Positions 16,310-25,557 are shown, numbered from the stretch's first letter. The stretch is DNA of 38,379 nucleotides from Candidatus Magasanikbacteria bacterium CG_4_10_14_0_2_um_filter_33_14 (GCA_002793035.1 PFPL01000059.1:1-38379), one strand, 5' to 3'. Program-made: numbers and translations. Notes: generated by a model not told the origin, from the sequence alone.

Positions 16310-17185
16310 TTAACAAGTAGGACCTACAGGATCACTCTTACCTTCTTTTTTTGCTTTGGCATATTTTTCCATAGTATCACGAATAGCAACGTGTACATCT
16401 CGCATATGAATACCGATTTTTTCAAGATTTTCTGAAGCAAGAAAATTGTTTGATCTTGTCTTTGTTGCTAGACCTTGTTTTACCAAATCATCATTACTAA
16501 TCCACTCATTGGTATGGCTTGGATCTACAAGTTCTTCATAAAGTGCAATAGTTTCTCTGTGTTTCAAATTACCAGGATTGGTAACATGAAAAATTCCACT
16601 AACTTTTTTCTCCATCAATTGATGAAAGACATCTATCATATCATCCAAAATAGTTACACTATTTTCTACATCAATAACTTTTGGATAAGTTGTAATTTTA
16701 TCTATAAGATTTCTTGGTGCAGGCATCCAGTCTATCGGCATACGAATTCTAGCGATACCTACATTTTCCAAAGTTGATAAGACCAAATCAGCTGCCCACT
16801 TAGTACGAGAGTAAGTAACTTCTGTTGGATTGCCCATATCATCTTCACGCCATTTTTTATCTTCGTGTGGTGAATCTCCATAAAAAATACAACCAGAACC
16901 CATATGAAGTAAATACACCCCCCTTTCCTGACAACCTTCAGCGATAGTAATTGGCAACTTAGTATTGCCCACGATTGTTTCCATCTGATGATCTTCACAC
17001 CAATCTACATTTGGTTTGCCAGTGACACCTGCTGAATTCAAAACAGCATCAGGATTATGTTTGTCCAAAAGAGCTAACATGTCTTCTTTATTATTTACAT
17101 GACATTCAGCAATGACAGCTTCATCACCCCAAGCATCTTTACAACGATTACCTACATAACCGTTACCAATTATTAGAATTTTCAT
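16310..17185 (-). CDS. dTDP/UDP-4-keto-6-deoxyglucose 3,5-epimerase/4-reductase, plant NRS/ER type
   Basis: A 291-residue short-chain dehydrogenase-like enzyme that probably converts dTDP-4-keto-6-deoxyglucose to dTDP-L-rhamnose in one protein. It has an N-terminal NAD(P) loop GNGYVGNRC, LNSAGVTGKPNVDWCEDHQ, GSGCIFYGD, the YSRTK catalytic Tyr/Lys motif, RIRMPIDWMPAPRNLIDKIT, SVTILDDMIDVFHQ, GIFHVTNPGNLKHRE and TRSNNFL. These blocks match, from memory, the plant bifunctional NRS/ER and the C-terminal half of plant RHM far better than bacterial RmlD. It is 11 nt downstream of rmlB in one operon, and no rmlC or rmlD is seen, which fits a merged function. A plain RmlD-like reductase is the alternative. 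Confidence 0.8.
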   Translation of the reverse strand: MKILIIGNGYVGNRCKDAWGDEAVIAECHVNNKEDMLALLDKHNPDAVLNSAGVTGKPNVDWCEDHQMETIVGNTKLPITIAEGCQERGVYLLHMGSGCIFYGDSPHEDKKWREDDMGNPTEVTYSRTKWAADLVLSTLENVGIARIRMPIDWMPAPRNLIDKITTYPKVIDVENSVTILDDMIDVFHQLMEKKVSGIFHVTNPGNLKHRETIALYEELVDPSHTNEWISNDDLVKQGLATKTRSNNFLASENLEKIGIHMRDVHVAIRDTMEKYAKAKKEGKSDPVGPTC

Positions 17186-17196
17186 AGTTTTATAAA

Positions 17197-18201
17197 TTAA
17201 CGAATAATATATTGTTTTTCATAATAATCTTTGTAAGAACCATCACGACAACGATTGACCCATTCTTGATTATCTTTGTACCAGTCTACCATATCTTTTA
17301 GACCATCTTCAAATTTTATTTGTGGCTCCCAACCTAATTCATTTTTAGCTTTGCTAAAGTCAACAGCATATCGTCTATCATGACCAGGTCTATCTTTGAC
17401 ATATTCAATATAACTTTCATCTTTGTCCATTACTTTTAACAAAGTTTTGGTAAGTTCCATATTGGTCAATTCATTATCTCCACCAAGACAATAAGTTTCT
17501 CCGATTTTTCCTTTTTGCAAAATCATATCTACACCACGAGCGTGATCAAGTGTGTGAATCCAATCACGTACTTGTAAACCATCACCATAGAGTGGCACTT
17601 TTTTGTCTTCCATCAGGTTGGCAATAAAAAGTGGTAAAACTTTTTCTGGGAACATATAGCGTCCATAATTGTTACTACAATTTGAAATTGTCATTTTTAT
17701 TCCATAGGTATGAAAATATGCACGAACGAGATGGTCAGCAGCAGCTTTACTAGCACTATATGGACTTCTTGGATCATAAGGAGTCTTTTCATTGAAAGCA
17801 GGATCCTCAGGCCCAAGCGCACCAAACACTTCATCAGTCGATACATGATGAAAACGTTTCCCATATTCTTTTACAGCATCCAATAATACTTGAGTTCCAA
17901 GCACATTACTACGCACAAAAGCACTAGGATCCATAATAGATCTATCTACATGAGTTTCAGCCGCATAATGTACTACTACATCCACATCTTTTACAGCAGC
18001 AAAAACAGCATCTCTATCACAGACATCACCTTTGATAAATTTATATTTTGGATTATTTTCTATTGTTTTAAAATTTTCCAAATTACCAGCATAAGTCAAA
18101 ACATCGAAATTAATAATTTCATCTTCTGGATGTTTTTCCAACCAATAATGTATGAAATTGGATCCTATGAATCCAGCTCCTCCAGTAACTAGTATTTTCA
18201 T
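17197..18201 (-). CDS. rmlB: dTDP-glucose 4,6-dehydratase
   Basis: RmlB removes water from dTDP-glucose to give the 4-keto-6-deoxy sugar, using bound NAD. The 334 residues start MKILVTGGAGFIGSNFIHYW with the GxxGxxG loop. They continue with NFDVLTYAGNLENF, HYAAETHVDRSI, STDEVFGALG (the Thr-Asp-Glu catalytic set), the YSASKAAADHL Tyr/Lys motif, NNYGRYMFPEKVLPLFI and DGLQVRDWIH. All family hallmarks and the length agree. It is the first gene of an operon with the epimerase/reductase and the coiled-coil protein. RmlA (9286-10371) supplies its substrate. The Nudix genes upstream are on the same strand 16 nt away, so transcription may start further up. Confidence 0.96.
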   Translation of the reverse strand: MKILVTGGAGFIGSNFIHYWLEKHPEDEIINFDVLTYAGNLENFKTIENNPKYKFIKGDVCDRDAVFAAVKDVDVVVHYAAETHVDRSIMDPSAFVRSNVLGTQVLLDAVKEYGKRFHHVSTDEVFGALGPEDPAFNEKTPYDPRSPYSASKAAADHLVRAYFHTYGIKMTISNCSNNYGRYMFPEKVLPLFIANLMEDKKVPLYGDGLQVRDWIHTLDHARGVDMILQKGKIGETYCLGGDNELTNMELTKTLLKVMDKDESYIEYVKDRPGHDRRYAVDFSKAKNELGWEPQIKFEDGLKDMVDWYKDNQEWVNRCRDGSYKDYYEKQYIIR

Positions 18202-18217
18202 ATATAAATTTTTATAA

Positions 18218-18655
18218 TTAATTCAAAAATTGTCTATCTGGATGAGTAAAATAATCATCCAATATATTTTTGTGATGAAAACCGATGTTATTTGGTATTT
18301 CATTTTTGTTTAACCATTTCATATCAGAAGCATTTATTGTCTTTTGAGGTTTTCCCTCTACAATATGTGCGATATAAACAATATTAATCCGTGCACCTCG
18401 AGGATCTTTACCTAAACTAGTATATGCACCATACACCCTATCTAATTTTATTTTTACAACAATTTCCTCATAAATTTTCCTTATAGCTGCTTCTTGTGGA
18501 CGTTCTTGTTTAATACGTCCACCAGGTAATATCCAATAATCTTTATAGGGTTCTACACCTCTTCTTATTAACAATATTTGACCATTTTCATTAGTAATAA
18601 TTACATCTACCGTACAGGTCTGATATTTTTCTTCTAGGGTAAATGGTAGTTCCAT
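18218..18655 (-). CDS. Nudix hydrolase with an altered Nudix box
   Basis: A 145-residue single-domain Nudix protein, likely cleaving a nucleoside diphosphate derivative. The box is recognisable in LPGGRIKQERPQEAAIRKIYEEIVV. The EE pair is present, but the first Glu of REUxEE is Lys and the Gly near its end is Val. These positions vary in some members and may lower or alter activity. Flanking features (DVIITNENGQILLIRRG and DYWILPGGR) are normal. A GDP-mannose mannosyl hydrolase-like role would suit the sugar-nucleotide neighbourhood, but that is inference. It lies between the larger Nudix gene (15 nt) and rmlB (16 nt) on the same strand. Confidence 0.88.
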   Translation of the reverse strand: MELPFTLEEKYQTCTVDVIITNENGQILLIRRGVEPYKDYWILPGGRIKQERPQEAAIRKIYEEIVVKIKLDRVYGAYTSLGKDPRGARINIVYIAHIVEGKPQKTINASDMKWLNKNEIPNNIGFHHKNILDDYFTHPDRQFLN

Positions 18656-18669
18656 ATAATACTGTTATA

Positions 18670-19206
18670 TTATTTGATAAAATGATTCCTTACCAAAGCC
18701 CAAGTTGCCATGGTAGGTCCATTCAAAATTTCATTATTCTTTATCATTTCCTCAATTTCATCTGGACGACGAAAAAGTACCTCTATGTCTTCTGAATCAT
18801 CCAACATTTGACTACCTTGTGTTGATACCTGTGCAATATAGACATTACAATAATTTTTTACTTCAGCAGGGGCATAAGCAAATACTCCAACATTCACAAT
18901 ATCATCTGTACTAAATCCTGTTTCTTCTTGTAATTCAGATTTCGCTGCATCTAAATTGGTTTGTCCTTCTTTAGCTTTTCCTGCAGGAAATTCAATACTT
19001 TGTTTATCCAAAAGATAACGATGTTGTAAAACCAAAGCTATTCTACCATCAGATAAAACAGGCACAATCATCACAGAAGCTTGCGTTTCAAAATAAAAAT
19101 AATCACCTTCCTCGCCATTTGGCTTAATATATTTATCATGTTTATAAGTAGTCCAAGGATTCTTATGTATTGTTTCTTCAGATATTTTTTCTAAACGTTT
19201 TGGCAT
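18670..19206 (-). CDS. Nudix hydrolase, ADP-ribose pyrophosphatase type
   Basis: A 178-residue Nudix protein resembling ADP-ribose pyrophosphatases, which split ADP-ribose or other nucleotide sugars. The Nudix box lies in FPAGKAKEGQTNLDAAKSEL followed by QEETGF. The usual first Glu is Gln and the Arg is Lys, while the EExG core is intact. Upstream QASVMIVPVLSDGRIALVLQ and the substrate segment AYAPAEVKNY, with the Pro-Ala-Glu typical of this class, support the subclass. The start at ATG 19204-19206 gives a normal length. The family A hairpin at 19215-19296 lies directly upstream, between this gene and the HIT gene. Confidence 0.9.
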   Translation of the reverse strand: MPKRLEKISEETIHKNPWTTYKHDKYIKPNGEEGDYFYFETQASVMIVPVLSDGRIALVLQHRYLLDKQSIEFPAGKAKEGQTNLDAAKSELQEETGFSTDDIVNVGVFAYAPAEVKNYCNVYIAQVSTQGSQMLDDSEDIEVLFRRPDEIEEMIKNNEILNGPTMATWALVRNHFIK

Positions 19207-19214
19207 AGACTAAA

Positions 19215-19296
19215 AAGCTTACGAGGCTCACAAGGCTCACGAGGCTTACAAGGCAAATTTATTGTAAGCCTTGTGAGCCTTGTAGGCAGTGTAAGC
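19215..19296. repeat. Word-array hairpin, family A copy 2
   Basis: The left arm (19215-19254) and right arm (19264-19296) consist of GCTTACGAG/GCTCACAAG-type 9-bp words. A 20-bp inner stem pairs with a single G-T wobble by hand alignment. It lies between the HIT gene stop and the Nudix gene start on the minus strand. Confidence 0.88.
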
Positions 19297-19308
19297 AAAA
19301 AGCAGAAA

Positions 19309-19716
19309 TTAATTTTTGAATAATTTGAATATTTCTTCTACACTTTCACTACCAGGATTATTTACAATAGCATGCATATTACTGCCACCATCACCACTGA
19401 AGCGTGGCATAATGTGAATATGTAAGTGAGGAACGACTTGTCCTCCTGCTTCACCATGATTCCAACCTATATTATAACCATCTGGTTTCAATACGATGTC
19501 AATCTTTTCTTGGACTTTTTTGACAGCAGGTAATAATTTACTGACAGAATCTTCATCCAAGTCGAGCAAATTCAAAGCATGTCTTTTTGGAATAACTAAA
19601 GTATGGCCTTTGGCTCTAGGTGTAATGTCTAGGAAAGCCAAAGTATAGTCATCTTCATAGACAGTATAGTTTGGAATTTCTCCAGACACAATTTTGCAAA
19701 AAACACAATCAGACAT
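19309..19716 (-). CDS. HIT family protein (HinT-like)
   Basis: A 135-residue histidine-triad hydrolase acting on adenosine nucleotide amidates and related compounds. The triad is HLHIH at residues 97-101 within VPHLHIHIMPR, with His99 the expected nucleophile position. The N-terminus MSDCVFCKIVSGEIPNYTVY carries a CxxC common in this group, and the nucleotide-binding stretch FLDITPRAKGHTLVIPKRH is intact. The length is normal. It lies 55 bp downstream of a GT-C-like gene and upstream of the Nudix pair, with the family A hairpin between. Housekeeping clean-up of nucleotides is the likely role. Confidence 0.95.
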   Translation of the reverse strand: MSDCVFCKIVSGEIPNYTVYEDDYTLAFLDITPRAKGHTLVIPKRHALNLLDLDEDSVSKLLPAVKKVQEKIDIVLKPDGYNIGWNHGEAGGQVVPHLHIHIMPRFSGDGGSNMHAIVNNPGSESVEEIFKLFKN

Positions 19717-19771
19717 ATTTTTTATATTATTACTAAATAATAGGACATAATGACTTTTTTTTCAAGTTTTC

Positions 19772-21415
19772 TTATTTCAAAAAAATCTGCTGTAAACTGG
19801 AATCCTTTGTTTTAAATATGTCTTCAGAAATAGATATATCAGATAAATCTAATTGAAAAGACATATTTTCATAATACCTTTTATCTGCAAACAAATCAAA
19901 AACATATACTTTGTAACCTCTTAACAACAAATTTTTTATAGCTGGTACAAAATTTTTATCTTCTACACTAGTTATGACCCTTCTGTCTGGAAATATATAT
20001 TTATCAGCATAACGAGTTACTATAATAGAGTTGTCTTCTGTATTTTGCACAATTTCTGTTTTGATATCGTTGTATTCAATCAAGACAGACTTGATATATG
20101 ACAATCCTTCAAAATCATAAAAAACAGATTTTATAGAAAAAATCAACAAAAAAACAAAAAATATAAAAATAAAATATTTTAATTTTTTGAACAAAAATTC
20201 AAACAAAAGCGCAATAAAAACGGTACCAAACAAATATAATGGCATAAAATATCTCACTTGTGAACTACCTATCGAATATTGCCCACTCAAATTATCTACA
20301 AAAGAACTAGATCCATAATAAAAAATAAGACATATTGCTGTAAAAACAAAAGTAGAAACCAAAATTTTGTACTTCTTCTTATCCAAATTTTTCTTTAATA
20401 AAAGATAATTCAAATAAACAAAAGATAAAAAATAAAAAAACAACCAAACAGGAAATACTAAACCAGAATAAAATAAAACATTTTTCAATATAGCCTTGAA
20501 ACTAAAACTAAATAAAAAGAAATTGCTAGAAATCTTATCCAAAATATTTCCAGCCATTCCATTTTCTTGTACAAAAGCATATCCTGTAGACCAGATGGAA
20601 CCATAATAAATTATTTGTAAAAGAGCAAATATCAACATCGAAAGAAAAGCCCCTAACAAAAAAAATAGAAAACTATTCCTAGTAAGATTTTTCCGTAGAT
20701 AAACAAGAAAAAACAAAAGCAAAGGACCAAGCCATAAAAACTCAATAGGTCTTATCAAAATAGCCACACCAAATAAAAATGCCCATAAAAAAGCGAACAA
20801 ACTTTTTCTTTTGTCATGACAATAAACAAAACTAGCAGCAAAATATAAAGAACTCACTACAAAAAAAATAAATATAATAGTATGTTGTAATGACCTACTA
20901 GCATAGTACCACCAAGCAGGATTGATAAAAAGAAGTAAACTAGCAAAAAAAGCTACACGACGATTAAATATTTTTTTCAAAAAACCATAAAAAAATAAAG
21001 GTGTAATAGCTCCTAACAAAGGCACCAAAGATACTAAAGCTAGGTTGAAAAAACTACTACCAAAAATATAAACAAAAAAAGAAGCAAATAAAGAAAAAAC
21101 AGCAATAACACCAGGGAAACCTATTGGTACCAAAGCCCCTTGTACTACTGTCATACTACGAGGATGCAACTGATTGAGTGTCAAAAATGATAAATTTTCT
21201 TCTACTCTAAATCCTTTGTCAAAAACCAACTTCCTAGTAAAAAAATAATTTGCAGATTCATCAGGTTGATTGAAAATCAAATAATCAGATTGATGAAAAA
21301 AATTTATCTTTGGGAAATTGTTGAAATCAGTACTAAGAAATAGATAAGTAACAAAAAAAATAATAGATAACCCTATCAAAAACAATTTGTATTTATCTTC
21401 AAAAAAATTCTTCAT
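19772..21415 (-). CDS. Multi-spanning GT-C type glycosyltransferase (PMT/ArnT-like)
   Basis: A 547-residue integral membrane protein with about a dozen hydrophobic segments and an extended C-terminal domain (about 450-547). After the first membrane helix, the external loop has NQPDESANYF, an acidic motif like the catalytic loop of polyprenol-phosphate-dependent GT-C enzymes (GT39/GT83), and later LHPRSMTV. WWYYASRSLQHTIIF in a membrane-edge helix is also typical. It probably transfers a sugar from a lipid-phosphate donor on the outer face of the membrane. Specificity is unknown. It is 3 nt downstream of pgsA on the same strand. Confidence 0.8.
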   Translation of the reverse strand: MKNFFEDKYKLFLIGLSIIFFVTYLFLSTDFNNFPKINFFHQSDYLIFNQPDESANYFFTRKLVFDKGFRVEENLSFLTLNQLHPRSMTVVQGALVPIGFPGVIAVFSLFASFFVYIFGSSFFNLALVSLVPLLGAITPLFFYGFLKKIFNRRVAFFASLLLFINPAWWYYASRSLQHTIIFIFFVVSSLYFAASFVYCHDKRKSLFAFLWAFLFGVAILIRPIEFLWLGPLLLFFLVYLRKNLTRNSFLFFLLGAFLSMLIFALLQIIYYGSIWSTGYAFVQENGMAGNILDKISSNFFLFSFSFKAILKNVLFYSGLVFPVWLFFYFLSFVYLNYLLLKKNLDKKKYKILVSTFVFTAICLIFYYGSSSFVDNLSGQYSIGSSQVRYFMPLYLFGTVFIALLFEFLFKKLKYFIFIFFVFLLIFSIKSVFYDFEGLSYIKSVLIEYNDIKTEIVQNTEDNSIIVTRYADKYIFPDRRVITSVEDKNFVPAIKNLLLRGYKVYVFDLFADKRYYENMSFQLDLSDISISEDIFKTKDSSLQQIFLK

Positions 21416-21418
21416 ATC

Positions 21419-22042
21419 TTATATCCCATGTCTAAAAAGGCTAACCAAAGCAAAACCAACTGACAAACCCAAAATTACACTAGCAATATTTAGTAAAAAT
21501 GGATTGTCGAAAACAAGAGCAATAAGTACAGTACAAATAGCTAAAACTTGTAAAAACATTTTTATTTTACCCCACAAATTGGCCATACGCACTGTCTTGA
21601 ATTTTACACGAGCAATATAAGCAGTGCTAATAAAAATAATTTCCATACCGAGGACTGCAATACCAAGCCAAAAGTCTAAATATTTAAATACCAAAAGTAA
21701 CACCATAGAACCAATAAGTAGCTTATCAGCCAAAGGATCTATTAGCATCCCAAATCTTGTTATTTTATTTTTAGTACGAGCAAGAGACCCATCCATAGCA
21801 TCAGTAAAAGCCACCAAAGCAAAAGTAATCACCCCAATATTATAATGTCCAAACAAAATAAGCATAAACACAAAAGGTGTCGCAATGATTCTAAAAATAC
21901 TAATTTTGTTTGGTGTAACTGATTTTGGCAAAAGACGCAAAACCGTATTTTCCAAAAAATGGTCATGAGGATGCACTTCCTGTGACTCTAGATATTCGAA
22001 CAAATCTTTATTCTTTTCTTTAAAACGCTTGATTAACGACAT
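21419..22042 (-). CDS. pgsA: CDP-alcohol phosphatidyltransferase (PgsA-like)
   Basis: Likely phosphatidylglycerophosphate synthase, joining CDP-diacylglycerol and glycerol-3-phosphate at the membrane. The 207 residues contain the complete CDP-alcohol motif DG-x2-AR-x8-G-x3-D-x3-D (starting MDGSLARTKNKITRFG and ending with two Asp in MLIDPLAD), and about five or six membrane segments. The N-terminus has an unusual polar stretch (NKDLFEYLESQEVHPHDHFLENTV) of about 40 residues before the first helix. The alcohol acceptor cannot be fixed from sequence, so a cardiolipin or inositol-phosphate synthase is possible. It is divergent from the 707-residue membrane protein gene across 30 bp and followed 3 nt later by the GT-C gene. 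Confidence 0.85.
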   Translation of the reverse strand: MSLIKRFKEKNKDLFEYLESQEVHPHDHFLENTVLRLLPKSVTPNKISIFRIIATPFVFMLILFGHYNIGVITFALVAFTDAMDGSLARTKNKITRFGMLIDPLADKLLIGSMVLLLVFKYLDFWLGIAVLGMEIIFISTAYIARVKFKTVRMANLWGKIKMFLQVLAICTVLIALVFDNPFLLNIASVILGLSVGFALVSLFRHGI

Positions 22043-22056
22043 AAATTTGGTATAAT
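22029..22056 (+). promoter_or_regulatory. Promoter for the 707-residue membrane protein gene
   Basis: TTGATT (22029-22034), a 16-nt spacer and TATAAT (22051-22056). The -35 lies inside the first codons of divergent pgsA. The leader would be about 10 nt. Confidence 0.6.
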
Positions 22057-22072
22057 ACTCAAAAATAAAGCT

Positions 22073-24196
22073 ATGAAACCTATTCTAAAAAAGTATATCA
22101 CGCTTCCCCTACTAATTACAATATTAGTCCTATTTTCTATTTGGTATAATAATAGCCCTATTTTTGGTGTATTTTCTTATACTCTTTATACTATTTTCTT
22201 TGGATACACCATAGGCAATTTCTTTCTAGACAAAGAAAACAAATTTTGGAAGACTTTTTTTGGTATAATTTCTCTTATTTCATTCCTTGTTATCTCTTTA
22301 TCTATAGTCTACTGGTTTTCATCGATAAACAAACTAATAGTATCACTGGTCTTTTCTATCACAAGTATTATTATTTTTTACCTAACAAAAAATACCAAAA
22401 ATCCTGAAATAAAAATATCCATACCAACTTTCAAAGAAATACTTAGCTACATTAACAAAAATAAATATGCAATACTTATATTTTTGTTACAATTGTTACT
22501 TTTTTATATATTTTTCAAACACCGCCAAGAAGAAAACATTATTTCACCATGGACCTCCTTTAGTTACAAGATGTTTAGTTTGTTCTTTTTGCTATCAGCT
22601 GTATTAATATACTTTTTACAAAAAAGCAAAAATAAAATAATAAACCTGATTTTGTTAGTTACTCACTTTGCAATTATATATAATATAATCCTTATAATTT
22701 TTAGCAATGGCTTTGGCTTTGATTCTCATATACACGAAGCTGCCGAAAAATGGATAAGTGAAAAAGGATCTATAACACCAAAGGAACCTTACTACATAGG
22801 ACAATACGTTTGGGTTGTCGCCACCCACTTTATTAGTAAACTTCCTATCCAAATTTTAGACAGATCTCTTGTACCCTTACTCTCTTCTATACTTTTACCA
22901 CTACTTTCTTTTTTTATACTAACTAAAAACAATTTAAAAAAGAAAATATATCCAGCCATACTTTTTTTACCACTTATTCCACTTTCTTTTTTTACTTTTA
23001 GCACCCCCACAAATCTTACCTTGATAATGTCATTTATCGTTGGATCATGGATTTGGTATGAAACCAATAATGGAACTATAAAAACAAATATATTAGGACT
23101 ACTTATTAGTAGTAGTATCATTGTCACTCATCCTATCATAGGTCTTCCTATTTTTTTTATTTACCTTTCTTCTATACTTCTCAAAAAAATAACTACAAAA
23201 TATAAAAAACTTTTTTATACACTTTATACTTTATTACTTTCAGCTATCGTACCATCTTCTCTTTATATCAATTCATTGTTACATAAAGATTCTTTAATAT
23301 TAAGTCTATCGAAATCAAACCTAAAAAAATTCTTAAACATTTTTAAAAGACCAAACTATATACACCTAGAACGAGGTGATATGGCTTTACAAACACTATA
23401 TCATTATCGAGACATACTCTTACCGATGATGCTCCTACTGTTAGTTTTTGGAATCTATCTAGCTATCCGTAAATATAAACAAAAAATTAGTTATTTTTTT
23501 ATTGCAACATTTTGTGGTTTATTTTTGTCAGCCTTCTTTATAATTTCTTCTATAGAATTTAAAAATGTTATTTCCTATGACCAAAGTTCTTACGGAATGA
23601 GATTGTTGAATCTAAGTCTTGTTCTACTTCTTCCCTTTTTTATTATTAGCATTAGAGAAATATTTCTAAATATAAAAAATTATAAAATACAAATACTATC
23701 ATCTTTTTTGTTTGCCTTTATTTTTCTCATTTCTTGGTACTTTACTTACCCAACATTCAACAAGGTTTCTATCTATACCGGACAAAATTTGAGAAAAGCA
23801 GACCTCATTGCCGCCAAATTTATCGACGAAAGAAATAACGGACAAAAAGATTATATTGTCATCACCAATCAAGCTGTGGCCACAGCAGCCTTACAATTGT
23901 ACGGATTTGAAAATACTTATATTAGTACTTTTACAGGTCCAGAATATTTTTATTCTATCCCAACAGGGGGACCACTTTACCAATATTTTTTGCAAATGAT
24001 TTATAGCGGAACAAAAAAAGAATACATGGAACAAGCCATGCTTTTTGCAGGAGTAAAAAAAGCGTACTTCATACATACCAACTACTGGAGCCCAGCCAAA
24101 AAAATAAATAATGCAGCAAGAGAAAGTGCTGACAATTGGTGGGGTTTGGACAACGAAAGAGTTTGGGTTTATGAATATCTACTAGAAGAAAACTAA
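22073..24196 (+). CDS. Large multi-spanning membrane protein, probable GT-C glycosyltransferase
   Basis: A 707-residue protein with many hydrophobic helices (first at about 10-27) and a soluble C-terminal domain (about 570-707). The loop GFGFDSHIHEAAEKWISEKG, with Asp and His after a membrane helix, is the position of the catalytic acidic loop in GT-C enzymes. It is followed by KEPYYIGQYVW. Further helices hold THPIIGLPIFF. Near the C-terminus, SIPTGGPLYQYF and YWSPAKKINNAARESADNWW are notable but not recognised. I infer a polyprenol-phosphate sugar-dependent transferase; an oligosaccharide polymerase or transporter is possible. It is the only plus-strand gene in the polysaccharide region and overlaps the convergent GT4 gene by 4 nt. 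Confidence 0.75.
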   Translation: MKPILKKYITLPLLITILVLFSIWYNNSPIFGVFSYTLYTIFFGYTIGNFFLDKENKFWKTFFGIISLISFLVISLSIVYWFSSINKLIVSLVFSITSIIIFYLTKNTKNPEIKISIPTFKEILSYINKNKYAILIFLLQLLLFYIFFKHRQEENIISPWTSFSYKMFSLFFLLSAVLIYFLQKSKNKIINLILLVTHFAIIYNIILIIFSNGFGFDSHIHEAAEKWISEKGSITPKEPYYIGQYVWVVATHFISKLPIQILDRSLVPLLSSILLPLLSFFILTKNNLKKKIYPAILFLPLIPLSFFTFSTPTNLTLIMSFIVGSWIWYETNNGTIKTNILGLLISSSIIVTHPIIGLPIFFIYLSSILLKKITTKYKKLFYTLYTLLLSAIVPSSLYINSLLHKDSLILSLSKSNLKKFLNIFKRPNYIHLERGDMALQTLYHYRDILLPMMLLLLVFGIYLAIRKYKQKISYFFIATFCGLFLSAFFIISSIEFKNVISYDQSSYGMRLLNLSLVLLLPFFIISIREIFLNIKNYKIQILSSFLFAFIFLISWYFTYPTFNKVSIYTGQNLRKADLIAAKFIDERNNGQKDYIVITNQAVATAALQLYGFENTYISTFTGPEYFYSIPTGGPLYQYFLQMIYSGTKKEYMEQAMLFAGVKKAYFIHTNYWSPAKKINNAARESADNWWGLDNERVWVYEYLLEEN

Positions 24197-25368
24197 TTTT
24201 TATAAAAAGTTATAAGCTTTTGAAAATAATTATTATTATCTATAGAAGACAAATTTTGTGACATTTTTGCAGACATATTCGTTATGTCTGTTTTATTTTG
24301 AAGACACCAAACTATTTTATTTTTCAAATCTTCTGTATTCAACACATCAAAAAACCAACCATTCTCCCCTTCTTTGATAAATTCTGGCAAAGAAGAATGA
24401 TTAACTGAGAGTACTGGTACTCCAAACTGAAAACTTTCAAAAATAACAGCTGGATAATTTTCATAACAAAGTGAAGAGAAAATTAATACATCTGTTGTGG
24501 CAAATATAGCAGGCAACTTTTCTCTACTCTTGCGTCCATAAAATTTTATATTTTCTAAATTAGCAAATTTATTTTTCAAATTTTCCAATTCTGAACCATC
24601 ACCTACAACATGCAAATTAGCATTATCAATATTTTGAAAAGTTTGTAATAATTCGTAAACTCCTTTATGTTTTTCAATCTGTCCCAAATACAAAAAGTTG
24701 AAACCAGAGTGTTCTTGTTTTTGAAAACCATCTGGTACTTGCAAAGTCAAAGGATTGGCTAATACTTGTAATTTTGATTTCGGGAAGAAACCTTTTTGTT
24801 TATAAAAATTTAGTAAAAATTTCGATGGTGAAATAACAATATCTGGTGAACCAATAAGTTTTTTCATTATAAAAATATGCAACTGCATGAGTAGACATTT
24901 GTGACGCCAAGAATTTTCTTTTGTCTTGATGATAATTCCACTAGGCTCTACCAATTGTACATCATGGACAGTATGAATATTTTTTATTTTTAATTTTCTA
25001 ATTTTTTTAGGTATAAGGAAACTCAAACCCATCAAATTGTGAGTATGCACAATATCTGGTTTTTCTTCTTGTAAAATTTCTGACACTCTCTTACTAACAG
25101 GAAGATTAAATATATTTATAAGATGCCAAACAAACTTAGACAAAAAATTATGTTTATCCAAATCAAAAAAACTAAAGATATTTTTTTGCTTCAAACGATA
25201 AATTTTTAATTTATCACTTTTTGAAAATTCCTCTTTTTCAGAAGCCAAAGTAATCAATATTACCTCATTGTTCTGAGACAACAAAAAATCAATAGTAGCC
25301 TTTACAACTTGCTCTGCCCCACCTCTAGCATAAGGTTCATATAAATTGTGTATAAGACAAATTTTCAT
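24193..25368 (-). CDS. Family 4 glycosyltransferase
   Basis: A GT-B fold retaining glycosyltransferase of about 391 residues. The start is ATG 25366-25368, giving MKICLIHNLYEPYARGGAEQ, the classic GT4 N-terminus with the acceptor loop RGGAEQVV. An upstream in-frame ATG (25476) would add 36 residues of unlike composition and is rejected. The C-terminal Rossmann domain shows FLYLGQIEKHKGVYELLQTF, VVGDGSELENL, FYGRKSREKL and the donor-binding SSLCYENYPAVIFESFQFGVPVL containing the E-x7-E motif. It probably extends the surface polysaccharide. It converges on the 707-residue protein gene with a 4-nt overlap. Confidence 0.92.
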   Translation of the reverse strand: MKICLIHNLYEPYARGGAEQVVKATIDFLLSQNNEVILITLASEKEEFSKSDKLKIYRLKQKNIFSFFDLDKHNFLSKFVWHLINIFNLPVSKRVSEILQEEKPDIVHTHNLMGLSFLIPKKIRKLKIKNIHTVHDVQLVEPSGIIIKTKENSWRHKCLLMQLHIFIMKKLIGSPDIVISPSKFLLNFYKQKGFFPKSKLQVLANPLTLQVPDGFQKQEHSGFNFLYLGQIEKHKGVYELLQTFQNIDNANLHVVGDGSELENLKNKFANLENIKFYGRKSREKLPAIFATTDVLIFSSLCYENYPAVIFESFQFGVPVLSVNHSSLPEFIKEGENGWFFDVLNTEDLKNKIVWCLQNKTDITNMSAKMSQNLSSIDNNNYFQKLITFYKN

Positions 25369-25506
25369 AAAATGATAAAAAACTGAAAAGCTATATACAA
25401 AGTTAATATTATCACAACTCAGCAAAAAATCAATGCTTTGACTAATATTACAAAATCTTGTCAACATATTAAACACATTATAGTAACAAACTAGTAAAAT
25501 TTTACC

Positions 25507-25535
25507 TTGAACTTCTCACCAATCTACGGTAATAT
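25507..25535 (+). promoter_or_regulatory. Promoter for dnaB
   Basis: TTGAAC (25507-25512), a 17-nt spacer, TAATAT (25530-25535). The predicted transcript starts near 25542, so the solo word array at 25558-25595 would be in the leader. Confidence 0.6.
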
Positions 25536-25557
25536 ACACAAGCCAACAAATTAATAC

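Noticed and set aside
25369-25476. N-terminal extension of the GT4 gene
   Set aside because: The 36 extra residues precede the conserved MKICLIHN start and have unrelated composition.
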